Part shown: one piece after another, positions 37,052-45,411 of the stretch | Position numbering within the stretch: position 1 is the first letter of the stretch | How the letters are laid out: each line of letters opens with the position of its first letter | Assembly (NCBI RefSeq): GCF_002646595.1 | Contig: NZ_PDUD01000001.1 | Location: 1-64,000 of the forward strand | Direction: 5' to 3' | Length of the DNA: 64,000 bases | Source: Flavilitoribacter nigricans DSM 23189 = NBRC 102662 | GTDB taxonomy: Bacteria > Bacteroidota > Bacteroidia > Chitinophagales > Saprospiraceae | Made by a program: the position numbers and the translations under genes | Notes under the pieces: generated by a model | Databases searched by the model: none | What the model was told of the DNA's origin: nothing | The model's input: only the letters and a program-made list of their open reading frames with translations

Positions 37052-37489
37052 ATGTTTTCCAAAGCGTGTGAATACGGCATTAAAGCAACTTTATACATTG
37101 CCACTCAATCCCTACAGGATCAACGGGTTAACCTGCGGGATATAGCCGGTGAGATCAACTCTCCCGAAGCATTTACCGCCAAGATCCTGCAGCAACTGGC
37201 CCGTAGCCGGATCGTCGATTCTGTAAAGGGACCGTACGGGGGGTTTCAGATCAGCAGGGAGCGGATCGGTGCGATCAAACTCAGCGAGATCGTTTCCGCG
37301 ATCGATGGAGACAATATCTATCGGGGCTGCGCCCTCGGACTGGAGCAATGCAATGCCCAAAAGCCCTGCCCCCTGCACGATAAATTTGTGGGGATCCGGA
37401 ATGACCTTCGGAAGATGCTGGAAAGCACCAGTCTTTACGAACTGGCTACCGGTCTGGAGGTTGGTCTGACTTTTCTGGTGCGTGATTGA
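37052..37489 (+). CDS. Rrf2-family Fe-S transcription regulator (NsrR/IscR-like)
   Basis: A 145-residue regulator with an N-terminal winged helix (MFSKACEYGIKATLYIA, then the recognition region FTAKILQQLARSRIVDSVKGPYGGF). Three cysteines (Cys93, Cys100, Cys106; spacing C-X6-C-X5-C) lie where IscR and NsrR bind an iron-sulfur cluster. The position between a peroxidase and a truncated globin, both detoxification proteins, favours an NO or redox sensor. The operator-like repeat before its own gene suggests self-repression. Which signal it senses cannot be decided from sequence. Confidence 0.92.
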   Translation: MFSKACEYGIKATLYIATQSLQDQRVNLRDIAGEINSPEAFTAKILQQLARSRIVDSVKGPYGGFQISRERIGAIKLSEIVSAIDGDNIYRGCALGLEQCNAQKPCPLHDKFVGIRNDLRKMLESTSLYELATGLEVGLTFLVRD

Positions 37490-37621
37490 GCGTACCGTTA
37501 ACGGATAGGAACAGCGATTGAAAGAAGATACGGGTATTAAAGTATCAGATACAAACTCAGATAAAGAAAATAGGTAGCCTGGCTCTGGGTTCAGAGCATT
37601 AAAATAGTCGAACGAAAATCG

Positions 37622-38011
37622 ATGAAACGAGAAATTCAGGAACTGAAAGATATTCAGCAATTGGTAGATACCTTCTACGAAAAGGTAAGAACGGATGACC
37701 TGCTGGGACCCATTTTTAACGGTGTGATCCGGGACCGGTGGCCGATGCACCTCCAGAAGATGTACAATTTCTGGCAAACCGTACTGCTGAAGGAACATAC
37801 CTATAACGGCCGGCCATTTCCTCCCCATTACCAGCTGCCGGTGGATGCCCGTCATTTCGAACACTGGCTCCACCTGTTCTCCGAAACCGTAGACGAACTT
37901 TTCACCGGCGAAAAAGCTACGGAAGCCAAATGGCGGGCGCAAAAGATGGCGGAAATGTTTCAGTACAAGATCGCCTACTTCCGGGGGAACAGTTCGGGCC
38001 CTCTGGTTTGA
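37622..38011 (+). CDS. group III truncated haemoglobin
   Basis: A 129-residue globin of the short 2-on-2 type. DDLLGPIFNGVIRDRWPMHLQKMYNFWQTVLL matches the family start, and the proximal haem ligand is probably His78 in DARHFEHWLHLFSETVDELF. Group III globins (Campylobacter Ctb is one) are linked to oxygen or NO/nitrite chemistry. It comes 132 bp after the Rrf2 gene. I saw no copy of the 24-bp operator directly before it; only a weak GATAC...GTATC repeat occurs near 37530. Confidence 0.95.
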   Translation: MKREIQELKDIQQLVDTFYEKVRTDDLLGPIFNGVIRDRWPMHLQKMYNFWQTVLLKEHTYNGRPFPPHYQLPVDARHFEHWLHLFSETVDELFTGEKATEAKWRAQKMAEMFQYKIAYFRGNSSGPLV

Positions 38012-38056
38012 ACCGGAGCGGGACAATAGCAAACCGTCAGTTTTTCGAAAATACCG

Positions 38057-38446
38057 ATGATGAATTCTAGACATGAAACTGGGCAGGCCCTGATGTTACA
38101 CGATCTGTTCCCCGGAGTACCGGCGACCAGATTATTGGCGGGAGACCTGCAACCAGCAGAGATGCAGCTTCCGATAGCGGCTAAACTGGCGCACCATCTC
38201 GGATTGGGTTTTACGCCGCCTGCTGTTGATAGGCCACCCAACCTCTGCCTGGCCAATGAAGAAGAGGTCCAGACGATATACCGCAGCTCACTCACCGCCA
38301 CGGAGATCTTTTACTACGTGCTGGACTGCATCGAATTTCCGGAGTCCACCTCGGACCGCGTCCCCTACCCTTCCACGGCAACCCGATTCTGGGCCCGGGC
38401 AAAACGGGGCCGTCACCGGTTTAAACCAGGAGATAGCGGATGCTGA
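38057..38446 (+). CDS. small protein of unknown function after the globin
   Basis: A 129-residue soluble protein, 45 bp after the globin and ending 6 bp before the convergent regulator gene, so the frame fits the space well. It starts MMNSRHETGQALMLHDLFPG (a second Met at residue 13 is an alternative). It contains NEEEVQTIYRSSLTATEIFYYVLD and a basic C-terminal tail. There is no cysteine cluster, membrane segment or family that I recognise. Its location suggests a partner of the globin or of the Rrf2 regulon. Coding is likely but not certain. Confidence 0.65.
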   Translation: MMNSRHETGQALMLHDLFPGVPATRLLAGDLQPAEMQLPIAAKLAHHLGLGFTPPAVDRPPNLCLANEEEVQTIYRSSLTATEIFYYVLDCIEFPESTSDRVPYPSTATRFWARAKRGRHRFKPGDSGC

Positions 38447-38452
38447 ATCAAA

Positions 38453-39154
38453 TTACAATTGCTTCAGGGAGTTGATAAAGGACAACTTGTAGGTTTTTCC
38501 GATCGGCACCTCCTGGCCGCCGATCCGTATACGATTCCCTTCAATACTTTGGATATACCTACGGGCAACCGCAAAAGACTTATGTACCTGCACCAGATCC
38601 GGATGGTCCAATCTGGCGAGCAGGTCGGAGAAGGTTTCCCGAATAGTGATCGTTTCATCGCCGGTTGTGATCTTGGTGTAGTTGCCGGCCGCTTCAATAA
38701 ATCGGATGGCCTCCAGATCAATTTGCAGCCAGGATTTATTCTGTCGCAGGAAGACAAGCTGACGATCATTGGGCGCCGGCTGCGCCGGTTTAGAAATTTC
38801 CGATGTAGCTGGTAGCGCCTTGTTAACCGCTTTGAGAAAACGTTCAAAATTAAAGGGTTTCAGCAAGTAATCGGCAATATTGAGTTCGTAGCCTTCCAGC
38901 GCGTATTCGCGGTAGGCTGTGGTGACAATGACCTGCGGCGGATCCTGCAGCGTGCGCAAAAATTCAAAACCCTTGAGCTTGGGCATATTCAGGTCCAGAA
39001 AGATCAGGTCTACCGGATGTTCCCGCAGATATTCCAGGGCCTCAATGGCATCGTAACAATGCCGGGCCAGGTGAAAGCCGGAAAGCAGATCGCAGTATCC
39101 CTTGATGATATCGTGCGCCATATGTTCATCGTCGACGATTAGATAGGAGATCAT
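38453..39154 (-). CDS. LytTR-family response regulator (second pair)
   Basis: A 233-residue regulator: receiver domain with IVDDEHMAHD, phospho-acceptor Asp54 in LIFLDLNMPKLKGFE and Lys in YLLKPFNFERF; a LytTR DNA-binding domain follows (VFLRQNKSWLQIDLE, VQVHKSFAVARRYI). The start overlaps the kinase stop by 4 bp (39151-39154). It is a distant paralogue of the regulator at 34850 and faces it across the cytochrome/globin genes. Confidence 0.93.
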   Translation of the reverse strand: MISYLIVDDEHMAHDIIKGYCDLLSGFHLARHCYDAIEALEYLREHPVDLIFLDLNMPKLKGFEFLRTLQDPPQVIVTTAYREYALEGYELNIADYLLKPFNFERFLKAVNKALPATSEISKPAQPAPNDRQLVFLRQNKSWLQIDLEAIRFIEAAGNYTKITTGDETITIRETFSDLLARLDHPDLVQVHKSFAVARRYIQSIEGNRIRIGGQEVPIGKTYKLSFINSLKQL

Positions 39155-39972
39155 ACGGACTGTAGTTTTAAGGAGGCTTTGTAAATACCGTCGGATCGAT
39201 GGAGCGATAATTCGTGCCGTTTGGGGTAGGCCAGATTCAGGCGTCGCCGGAGATTTTTGAGGCCTACTCCGGAGGGTGCAGCCGCCGCTTCCGGATCAAA
39301 GTTGTTGGTCACCTCAAATTCGATTGATCTGCTGGTCGCCTGCAGGCGAATATGGATGAATGCGCCGGAGCGTAGCTGCTCTACCCCGTGTTTGAAAGCG
39401 TTTTCGGTCAGAATGATGAACAAGAGCGGCCGGACTTTCCATTCTTCATCCGGGATATCCACGGCAAATTGCACATCGATAGTCTTGTGGTAACGCATCT
39501 GATGCAGGGCAACGTAATTCTTTAGATAGTCCACTTCTTCGGCCAGCGTAACGTATTCCCGCTGGCCTTCGTGAATGCTGTACCGCATCATATCGGAAAG
39601 CTTGATGATCAGATCCTGGGCCCTCCGGGTGTCCTTCTCAACCATACCGTAGAGATTGTTGAGGATATTGAAGAAGAAATGGGGATTGACCTGCCCCTGC
39701 AGGTGCCTCAATTCCATCTTCACCGTTTCGTTTTTCAATCGGAAGATGCTGATGATCTGTTGGATCAACCAGACCAGTCCCAGCGCAATGATCAGGATGT
39801 AATAAGACAGGATCAGCACCGCAAACACCGGATTCGAATTTTCGAAGAACCTAACGGATTCCTGTCCGGTAGTGATCAACACCGTAGCTACGATCAAGAT
39901 CGGTATACTCAGCGATACGAGGGCGATCAGCCCGAATATCTTCCACTTGTTCCGGTAGATTTTTAATAACAT
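39151..39972 (-). CDS. LytS-type sensor histidine kinase (second pair)
   Basis: A 273-residue kinase with two predicted membrane spans (about 13-34 and 49-72), no sensor domain, and phospho-acceptor His98 in GQVNPHFFFNILNNL. The ATP-binding motif is IILTENAFKHG, with GVGLKNLRRRLNL. It is the partner of the LytTR regulator that overlaps its end. Its start lies almost on the predicted transcription start of a consensus promoter (see 39977-40007), so the mRNA may be leaderless. Confidence 0.93.
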   Translation of the reverse strand: MLLKIYRNKWKIFGLIALVSLSIPILIVATVLITTGQESVRFFENSNPVFAVLILSYYILIIALGLVWLIQQIISIFRLKNETVKMELRHLQGQVNPHFFFNILNNLYGMVEKDTRRAQDLIIKLSDMMRYSIHEGQREYVTLAEEVDYLKNYVALHQMRYHKTIDVQFAVDIPDEEWKVRPLLFIILTENAFKHGVEQLRSGAFIHIRLQATSRSIEFEVTNNFDPEAAAAPSGVGLKNLRRRLNLAYPKRHELSLHRSDGIYKASLKLQSV

Positions 39973-39976
39973 GCGG

Positions 39977-40007
39977 CAAAATTAGGTGTAGCGTATCAAT
40001 CCGCAAA
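39977..40007 (-). promoter_or_regulatory. full Bacteroidota promoter (TTTG-N19-TAnnTTTG)
   Basis: Minus-strand TTTG (40004-40007), exactly 19 bp spacer, then TAATTTTG (39977-39984). This is the consensus for the major Bacteroidota sigma factor. The predicted transcription start falls about 5-7 nt beyond, at or next to the ATG (39970-39972) of the second LytS kinase. Confidence 0.75.
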
Positions 40008-40171
40008 AATAATTTGATGTACGTGACGGTGGCCGGGGCAAACGGCAGTCTGGCCGTTACGAAAGCAATTGATAGCGTCCTAACGGTTTTCTGCAACCGC
40101 CAGACCGGAGTAGGTCCCTTTCTTTTGTTTCCTCTTCCATTCTCCTGTTTCTTGCCCTTCAAAAAAGAATA

Positions 40172-41344
40172 ATGAAAAAAAGAATTCTGCGCTACCTTAA
40201 ACACATCAGTCTTACTTTTCTAGTACTAATTGCGGTGGGTTTTACAATTTTGGTCCGGGAAGGCGGATCGGTCCACTACGGGGATGATCCGCGGAGACTG
40301 GTTCTAGACGGAGAAGGTCCCTACGTTTTCTTCAAAGGTGATAGTATCCTGAACGTCCGGTATCTACGCGGTAATAAGGAGGACGGCTTTTACACGGATG
40401 TGAAAGAGTACCCCACTAAGGAGCCGGTAAAGGCCAGTTGTTATTTCCCATTAGATTCCTCCAACTTTAGCTTCGAGATCCATCCGGATATCATCCCACC
40501 GCCGGCAAACTATCAGGATGACCAGCCAATTCTGGCAATTTCCGACATCGAAAGCGGCTATAAAACCTTCCGCGATTTTTTAATCCGGAGTCAGGTCATT
40601 GACCGGGATCTTAACTGGACCTTCGGTCGGGGACACCTGGTGCTGGTCGGGGATTTTGTAGACCGGGGATTTTCTACCACCCAGGTGCTTTGGTTCATCT
40701 ACAAACTGGAACAGGCCGCTCAACGAGAAGGCGGAAAAGTACACTACATTCTCGGTAACCACGAGCTCAAAAATTTACAGGGAAAATACGAATCGGCTTC
40801 GCCTAAATACTACGGCGTAGCTGCCATTTTGGGCAAACAACCGCAGGAGCTTTACGGTCCGGATGCCTTCATCGGCAGATGGATGTCCAGCAAAAATACG
40901 CTGGAGCGGATCAATGGCGTCCTTTTTGTGCACGGAGGGATCCATCCCGAGGTCGCAGCGCTTCCGCATGACCTCGGGGCGATCAACCAACTGGTCCGGG
41001 AGCAGTACTATCGGGCATATTTCCCCAAAGCCCAAAGTTCCGGGGAAGAGTTACTGACCTCTACCCGCACCGGCCTGGCCTGGTATCGCGGCTACTTTCG
41101 GGCGGATCCCGAGCAGGAGCAGATTGATGCCATCCTGAATAAATTCGAAGCCCGGGCCATTGTGGTGGGACATACCCTGCAATCCCGGGTCAATGCCTCC
41201 TTTGCGGGAAAAGTGATCGGCATAGACGTCAAACATCCGAAAGATTACCAGAGCAATCTACCGGCCGGCAGATCAGAAGCCCTGCTGATCGAAGGCGGAC
41301 AGTTCTATCGCGTACTGCATACCGGCGAACGGGTTGCTCTGTAG
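40172..41344 (+). CDS. PPP-type metallophosphatase, membrane-anchored
   Basis: A 390-residue protein with an N-terminal membrane segment (residues 9-28, KHISLTFLVLIAVGFTILV). The phosphoprotein phosphatase motifs are present: GDFVDRG, GNHE, HGGIHPEV and VVGHT. The first metal motif is DIESGYKTF in place of the usual GDxHG, as in other bacterial Shewanella-like phosphatases. The catalytic domain is probably outside the cytoplasm. It is divergent from the second LytS kinase and has no operon partner. Substrate unknown. Confidence 0.9.
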   Translation: MKKRILRYLKHISLTFLVLIAVGFTILVREGGSVHYGDDPRRLVLDGEGPYVFFKGDSILNVRYLRGNKEDGFYTDVKEYPTKEPVKASCYFPLDSSNFSFEIHPDIIPPPANYQDDQPILAISDIESGYKTFRDFLIRSQVIDRDLNWTFGRGHLVLVGDFVDRGFSTTQVLWFIYKLEQAAQREGGKVHYILGNHELKNLQGKYESASPKYYGVAAILGKQPQELYGPDAFIGRWMSSKNTLERINGVLFVHGGIHPEVAALPHDLGAINQLVREQYYRAYFPKAQSSGEELLTSTRTGLAWYRGYFRADPEQEQIDAILNKFEARAIVVGHTLQSRVNASFAGKVIGIDVKHPKDYQSNLPAGRSEALLIEGGQFYRVLHTGERVAL

Positions 41345-41350
41345 CACACC

Positions 41351-41384
41351 ATCCGGGGCGGGCGGACAGGCGCCCGCCCCGGAT
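41351..41384. terminator. 14-bp perfect GC-rich hairpin between convergent genes
   Basis: Arms ATCCGGGGCGGGCG (41351-41364) and CGCCCGCCCCGGAT (41371-41384) with a 6-nt loop. It lies between the stops of the phosphatase and the PVC-type protein; no strong T-tract, but very stable. Probably a bidirectional terminator. Confidence 0.65.
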
Positions 41385-41412
41385 GGATGCTTGTTTAGTA
41401 ACTCCCGTCAGG

Positions 41413-44391
41413 TCAAATGATCTCCTGTTGTAAAAATGCCAACAGATCGGCCAGGTCCTGCTCACTCATGCCGGCTTCCAGTCCTTCCGGCATCAGGGAC
41501 TGCCCCAGTGAGGCAAAAGTTTCGACCTCCTGCTTGGGGATCTGCACGGCCTGCCCACCCAGCATTTTCAGGGTGATCTCCGCGTCCGTTTCCTGTTCTA
41601 CGATGCCGACGTAGATATCGCCGTTTTTAGTCTGGACGCGATGGCTCAGATATTTGGTATCCACCGCAGCGTTCGGATCGAGGATATCGTGGAGCAGAGA
41701 AGCTTTGCTTTTGCGCTGAATCTCGGTGAGCACGGGTCCGACGTCCTGCCCCGTGGCCCCGTATCGGTGACAGGTACCGCATAAGGTGCCGAAGACCTCC
41801 TTACCCGCTGCGACGTTCCCTTTCAGGTCCAGCGCCGGCCGCATCTTATCCATCGCCACCTTGCGGGTGACCACTCCGGCATCGCTAAACAATGCTTCGG
41901 CGCGGGTACGGATCGCTGCATCTTCGGAAAAAAGCAGCTCCCTCCTCCTTTCCAGATCGAAATTCAGCTCGCCCAGGGAGATCTTCCCGTTTTCCAGAGC
42001 CGACAGCAGCCGGTCGTGATTGTATGCTTTGTACAACAGGATATTTCCGGCACCCTTTCTGGACTCCGGCCCGAAGCTGGCCCAGCGAGCCAGTAGTTCA
42101 TCACCGATGCTTTCGTCATTTTCCGCCCGGAGTTGCCGCAGAGCTTCCTGCTGCAGTACGAGCGGCTGGCGGTTATCCAGCAATTGGTACAACATTTCAG
42201 CGCGCCGCTCAAAATTATCCAGCCCGGTTAATTTCAGGAGTTCCAGGCGTTCTTCCGGACTCAGGTCATTGTCAAAAAGGTCCGTTTTAGCCTGGGCCAG
42301 ACTGCTTTTTATTTTCTCAGAAACGGGCAAACCCATTACTTCCCGTAAGTGCCCGGCAGCTCGGATCAGTGCAGTGTTGCCGTTACGCTCCAGGCTTTCC
42401 AGCGCCGGAACGAGCGCCGGACCGGCTTTCCCTTTTCCCGACCAGCCCGCGGCCAATCCATCTACCCAACGGGCCCGTTCGGCATCGTCAATCACTTCCG
42501 AAGCTGCGATCTTCCCCAACAGCCCGGCCACTGCCGCCGGTGCCTGGGTTTTACCGATCATTTTATTGAGCAGACGGGCCACTTCCAGTTGCTGATCGTT
42601 CAGTTTATCGTTACCGGCTAACAGGCCTTCCGTAAATGGCAGAGCCGCTTTTTTCAGCGCAGTAGCCGTGGCCAGGATCAACCACTGGTCACCCGCATGT
42701 TCTTCCTGGAGTAAAGACTGGAAAGTGTCGATCAGGGCTTCGGACGTAGCCTGGAATTGCTCGTCCGTAATGGTGCTCAAGGCCAGTGCAGCCTGCATCC
42801 GGACGCGGGCGTTCTCATCCTTGGTCATTTCTAACAGGGAGCGGATCCAATCGGACGATCCCGGTAGCCGCTTCTCAGCGATCCGGATCGCATTTTCTCT
42901 TACTCCTGCTTCCGCATCACCCAATGCCTGCCGGAGGATCTCATCGTTGAGTGCGCTAAGGCCTTCCAGGGTCCACATGGCGTGGAGGCGTGCCAGCGGC
43001 GATTCCGAGCTACGGAGCAGTGTTTCCAATGGTGCCGCCGATCCGGCGGCTGCTTTCTCTACCAATAGCCGCTGGGCCGTCATTCGCGTCCATTGATTGG
43101 GATTGGCCAGTTGCTTGACCAGTTCTTCCGGTTCCATTCCGGCCAGCGCGGATGGCGATTGCAGCGTACTGGCTCGCGGGCTGATCCGATAGATACGCCC
43201 CTGATCCTTGCCCGCGTTCAGGTCCAGCGTGGCTTCGATCTCATCGGGGATCCATTCCGGATGCTCGATCACGTCCCGGTGAATATCCAGTACATAAAGG
43301 GCACCATCGGGACCGGTAGTGAGGTTGACCGGCCGGAAAGCCCGGTCGGTAGAGGCCAGAAATTCAACTTTTTCCCGTTTCCGCGAAGTTTTAAAGGCAG
43401 CCCCATCGGGCGAAAGCACATCCAGGTGTATCAGGTTCAGCACCACATCCGCCACAAAAATATGATCGTTGAAGCCATCCGGGAAAGCCCCGCCTCCGTA
43501 AAAGGTGATCCCACATGACCCCGAGAAGTAACCCGATTGTTCCGGGTGGTTCACCCGGGATTCCTGTTCTCCGATCGGATAGATGCGGGAAAGCCCATTT
43601 TCGTCGTGATCCGATATCAGGGTCAGGGCGTGACGCCGGTTAGCCGGTACCCCTTCCAGATACCGGTTCTCGAATACCAGATGGGAGACATGTTCCAGGT
43701 TGTGGGTTTCGTACATATGGCCCCACTGATCAAAAGCCAGGCCATATCCACCCGACGATTCACCAACCCGCTCCACGCGATCCGGCATCAGTTGAAAACG
43801 AAAATCATCTCCGCGCATATCCAGCCGGAGTTCTGGATCCACAGCGAAATAAGGTTCGCCGGAATTCCCGCCGTTGGCGGCATATAACCAGTTATCCAGG
43901 CCGTAGGTCAGGCCGTTGAAGTTATGTTGCAGGTTGCCCGTACTGAAACCGCTCATGATCACCTGGTAATCGTCGGCTACCCGGTCGTCATCGGTATCCC
44001 GGATATAGAGCAGATCCGGAGGAGCAGCTACCAGGAATCCTTCGCGGTAGGGCATAAACGAAGAGGCGAGCTGTAGCTTGTCGGCAAATACCTGGCGCCG
44101 GTCGTACTGCCCATCCTGGTCGGTATCTTCCAGGAGAATGAGACGGCTTTCGGCATCACGTAGCGGATAACCCGGCATTTCGAGGACAAACGCCCGGCCG
44201 TAGGCGTCGAACTGGAGATCGACCGGATCCATTACCAATGGTTCGGCGGCCATTACTTCCAGCCGGAAATCGGGATGGATCACAAAGCCGGGTAGTTCTT
44301 CTTCGGGAGTTTGTCCGCAGGAAGAAAAGAGGAACAGTGCCAGAAAAACTGCAAAGCAGCATTCCGGATACGAAATTGATTTAGGAGGCAT
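41413..44391 (-). CDS. PVC-type haem-binding lipoprotein with HEAT-like repeats
   Basis: A 992-residue lipoprotein (FSSC, Cys25). The N-terminal ~400 residues form a propeller of the kind annotated as a membrane-bound dehydrogenase (VMDPVDLQFDAYGRAFVLEM; NWLYAANGGNSG). A middle region of HEAT-like helical repeats (ARLHAMWTLEGLSAL; RVRMQAALALSTI) follows, then a single c-type haem site CGTCH at 871-875 in the C-terminal cytochrome domain. This architecture is known from Planctomycetes and Bacteroidota, where it is linked to sugar oxidation or polysaccharide use. Substrate unknown. Confidence 0.9.
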   Translation of the reverse strand: MPPKSISYPECCFAVFLALFLFSSCGQTPEEELPGFVIHPDFRLEVMAAEPLVMDPVDLQFDAYGRAFVLEMPGYPLRDAESRLILLEDTDQDGQYDRRQVFADKLQLASSFMPYREGFLVAAPPDLLYIRDTDDDRVADDYQVIMSGFSTGNLQHNFNGLTYGLDNWLYAANGGNSGEPYFAVDPELRLDMRGDDFRFQLMPDRVERVGESSGGYGLAFDQWGHMYETHNLEHVSHLVFENRYLEGVPANRRHALTLISDHDENGLSRIYPIGEQESRVNHPEQSGYFSGSCGITFYGGGAFPDGFNDHIFVADVVLNLIHLDVLSPDGAAFKTSRKREKVEFLASTDRAFRPVNLTTGPDGALYVLDIHRDVIEHPEWIPDEIEATLDLNAGKDQGRIYRISPRASTLQSPSALAGMEPEELVKQLANPNQWTRMTAQRLLVEKAAAGSAAPLETLLRSSESPLARLHAMWTLEGLSALNDEILRQALGDAEAGVRENAIRIAEKRLPGSSDWIRSLLEMTKDENARVRMQAALALSTITDEQFQATSEALIDTFQSLLQEEHAGDQWLILATATALKKAALPFTEGLLAGNDKLNDQQLEVARLLNKMIGKTQAPAAVAGLLGKIAASEVIDDAERARWVDGLAAGWSGKGKAGPALVPALESLERNGNTALIRAAGHLREVMGLPVSEKIKSSLAQAKTDLFDNDLSPEERLELLKLTGLDNFERRAEMLYQLLDNRQPLVLQQEALRQLRAENDESIGDELLARWASFGPESRKGAGNILLYKAYNHDRLLSALENGKISLGELNFDLERRRELLFSEDAAIRTRAEALFSDAGVVTRKVAMDKMRPALDLKGNVAAGKEVFGTLCGTCHRYGATGQDVGPVLTEIQRKSKASLLHDILDPNAAVDTKYLSHRVQTKNGDIYVGIVEQETDAEITLKMLGGQAVQIPKQEVETFASLGQSLMPEGLEAGMSEQDLADLLAFLQQEII

Positions 44392-44494
44392 AATAGAGGC
44401 TAATAGGTGTCAAAAAAATAAGGCGCACTGATATGATCAGGACGCGGCCACGACGCACCGCCCTGACTTTCGGTAAATTACAAAATGTAGCAAA

Positions 44495-44540
44495 AATAAA
44501 AGAGGTGCAAACCGGTAAAACCGCTGCACCTCTTTATTTG
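44495..44540 (-). terminator. terminator after the anti-sigma gene
   Basis: Stem AAAGAGGTGCA/TGCACCTCTTT (44502-44512 with 44528-44538) and inner CGG/CCG pairing. On the minus strand it is followed by TATTTTTGC. Confidence 0.75.
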
Positions 44541-44578
44541 TAGGTTGTTTGTTGTATTAATTTAACTACTGCCTGTTC

Positions 44579-45376
44579 CTACCCACTGATCATGTGTACG
44601 TCGGTAGGACTCGGACTTCCGCCGGCGGGTTCCAGCGAAACGGCAAAAACGGAGACGTCCGCCAGGTAGGGAACGGGAATGAAATTGATCCCATCTCCCT
44701 GCGGGATATTAAATACATCCATACTCTGCGGCACGCCGCTCGCTCCGATGCCCCACAGCTGATACTGCTGGCCGGCCGGTGGCGGTGGCAGTTCCCGAAT
44801 ATCCAGGAAAGCCTGCTGGGCCTGCGTGTTGTAGTACACATTGGCAACGGCTCCCGGATTCTTATCGGGAAGTCCGCGCATGATGAAAGTCTGATTACCT
44901 TCGCTCCGTAGGACGGCCAGACTCAGCACGATCTGTTCGAGGGAATCCTGGATCTGATCACAATTTACCTGTAGTTGTTGTAATTCCGTTTGAGTGGTGT
45001 TCAGGTTTTCCTGTAATTCATCGGTCTGGAACCAAAAGTAAATAGCTCCCGCAAGTGCGGTAATCAGTAAAAAGCCAAGAATGGGTAGTATCGGGCCACT
45101 ACCGGAATCTGTTTGGGGCGGAGTCGTCGAGCCGGGCGGAACGTCCTTATCCAGGGTTTCCAGCCGACGGATGATCCGACCGGGCAGGTCCGCAGGCATA
45201 GGAATGCCCTTGGCGACTGCATACTGGGTCAGTGCATCCTCCATGGCATTGAGCTCAGACTTTATTTCCGGATACGCAGCAACTACCTGTTCCACTTCCC
45301 GCGCTTCACTCTCGGAGAGTAGTCCGAGCAAATATTGCTCTAATTTTCCCGATGATTTGTACGCTTCAATATTCAC
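44579..45376 (-). CDS. RskA-type anti-sigma factor
   Basis: A 265-residue single-pass membrane protein. The N-terminal cytoplasmic part (residues 1-80, KLEQYLLGLLSESEAREVEQ) is an anti-sigma domain. The membrane helix is about 95-116, and the C-terminal part is a RskA-like extracytoplasmic domain (DIRELPPPPAGQQYQLWGI). It should hold the ECF sigma factor encoded directly upstream (36 bp) until a signal releases it. The signal is unknown. Confidence 0.92.
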   Translation of the reverse strand: MNIEAYKSSGKLEQYLLGLLSESEAREVEQVVAAYPEIKSELNAMEDALTQYAVAKGIPMPADLPGRIIRRLETLDKDVPPGSTTPPQTDSGSGPILPILGFLLITALAGAIYFWFQTDELQENLNTTQTELQQLQVNCDQIQDSLEQIVLSLAVLRSEGNQTFIMRGLPDKNPGAVANVYYNTQAQQAFLDIRELPPPPAGQQYQLWGIGASGVPQSMDVFNIPQGDGINFIPVPYLADVSVFAVSLEPAGGSPSPTDVHMISG

Positions 45377-45411
45377 GATGTCAAAAATCTTCGTTAATCA
45401 ATAAAAATGGT

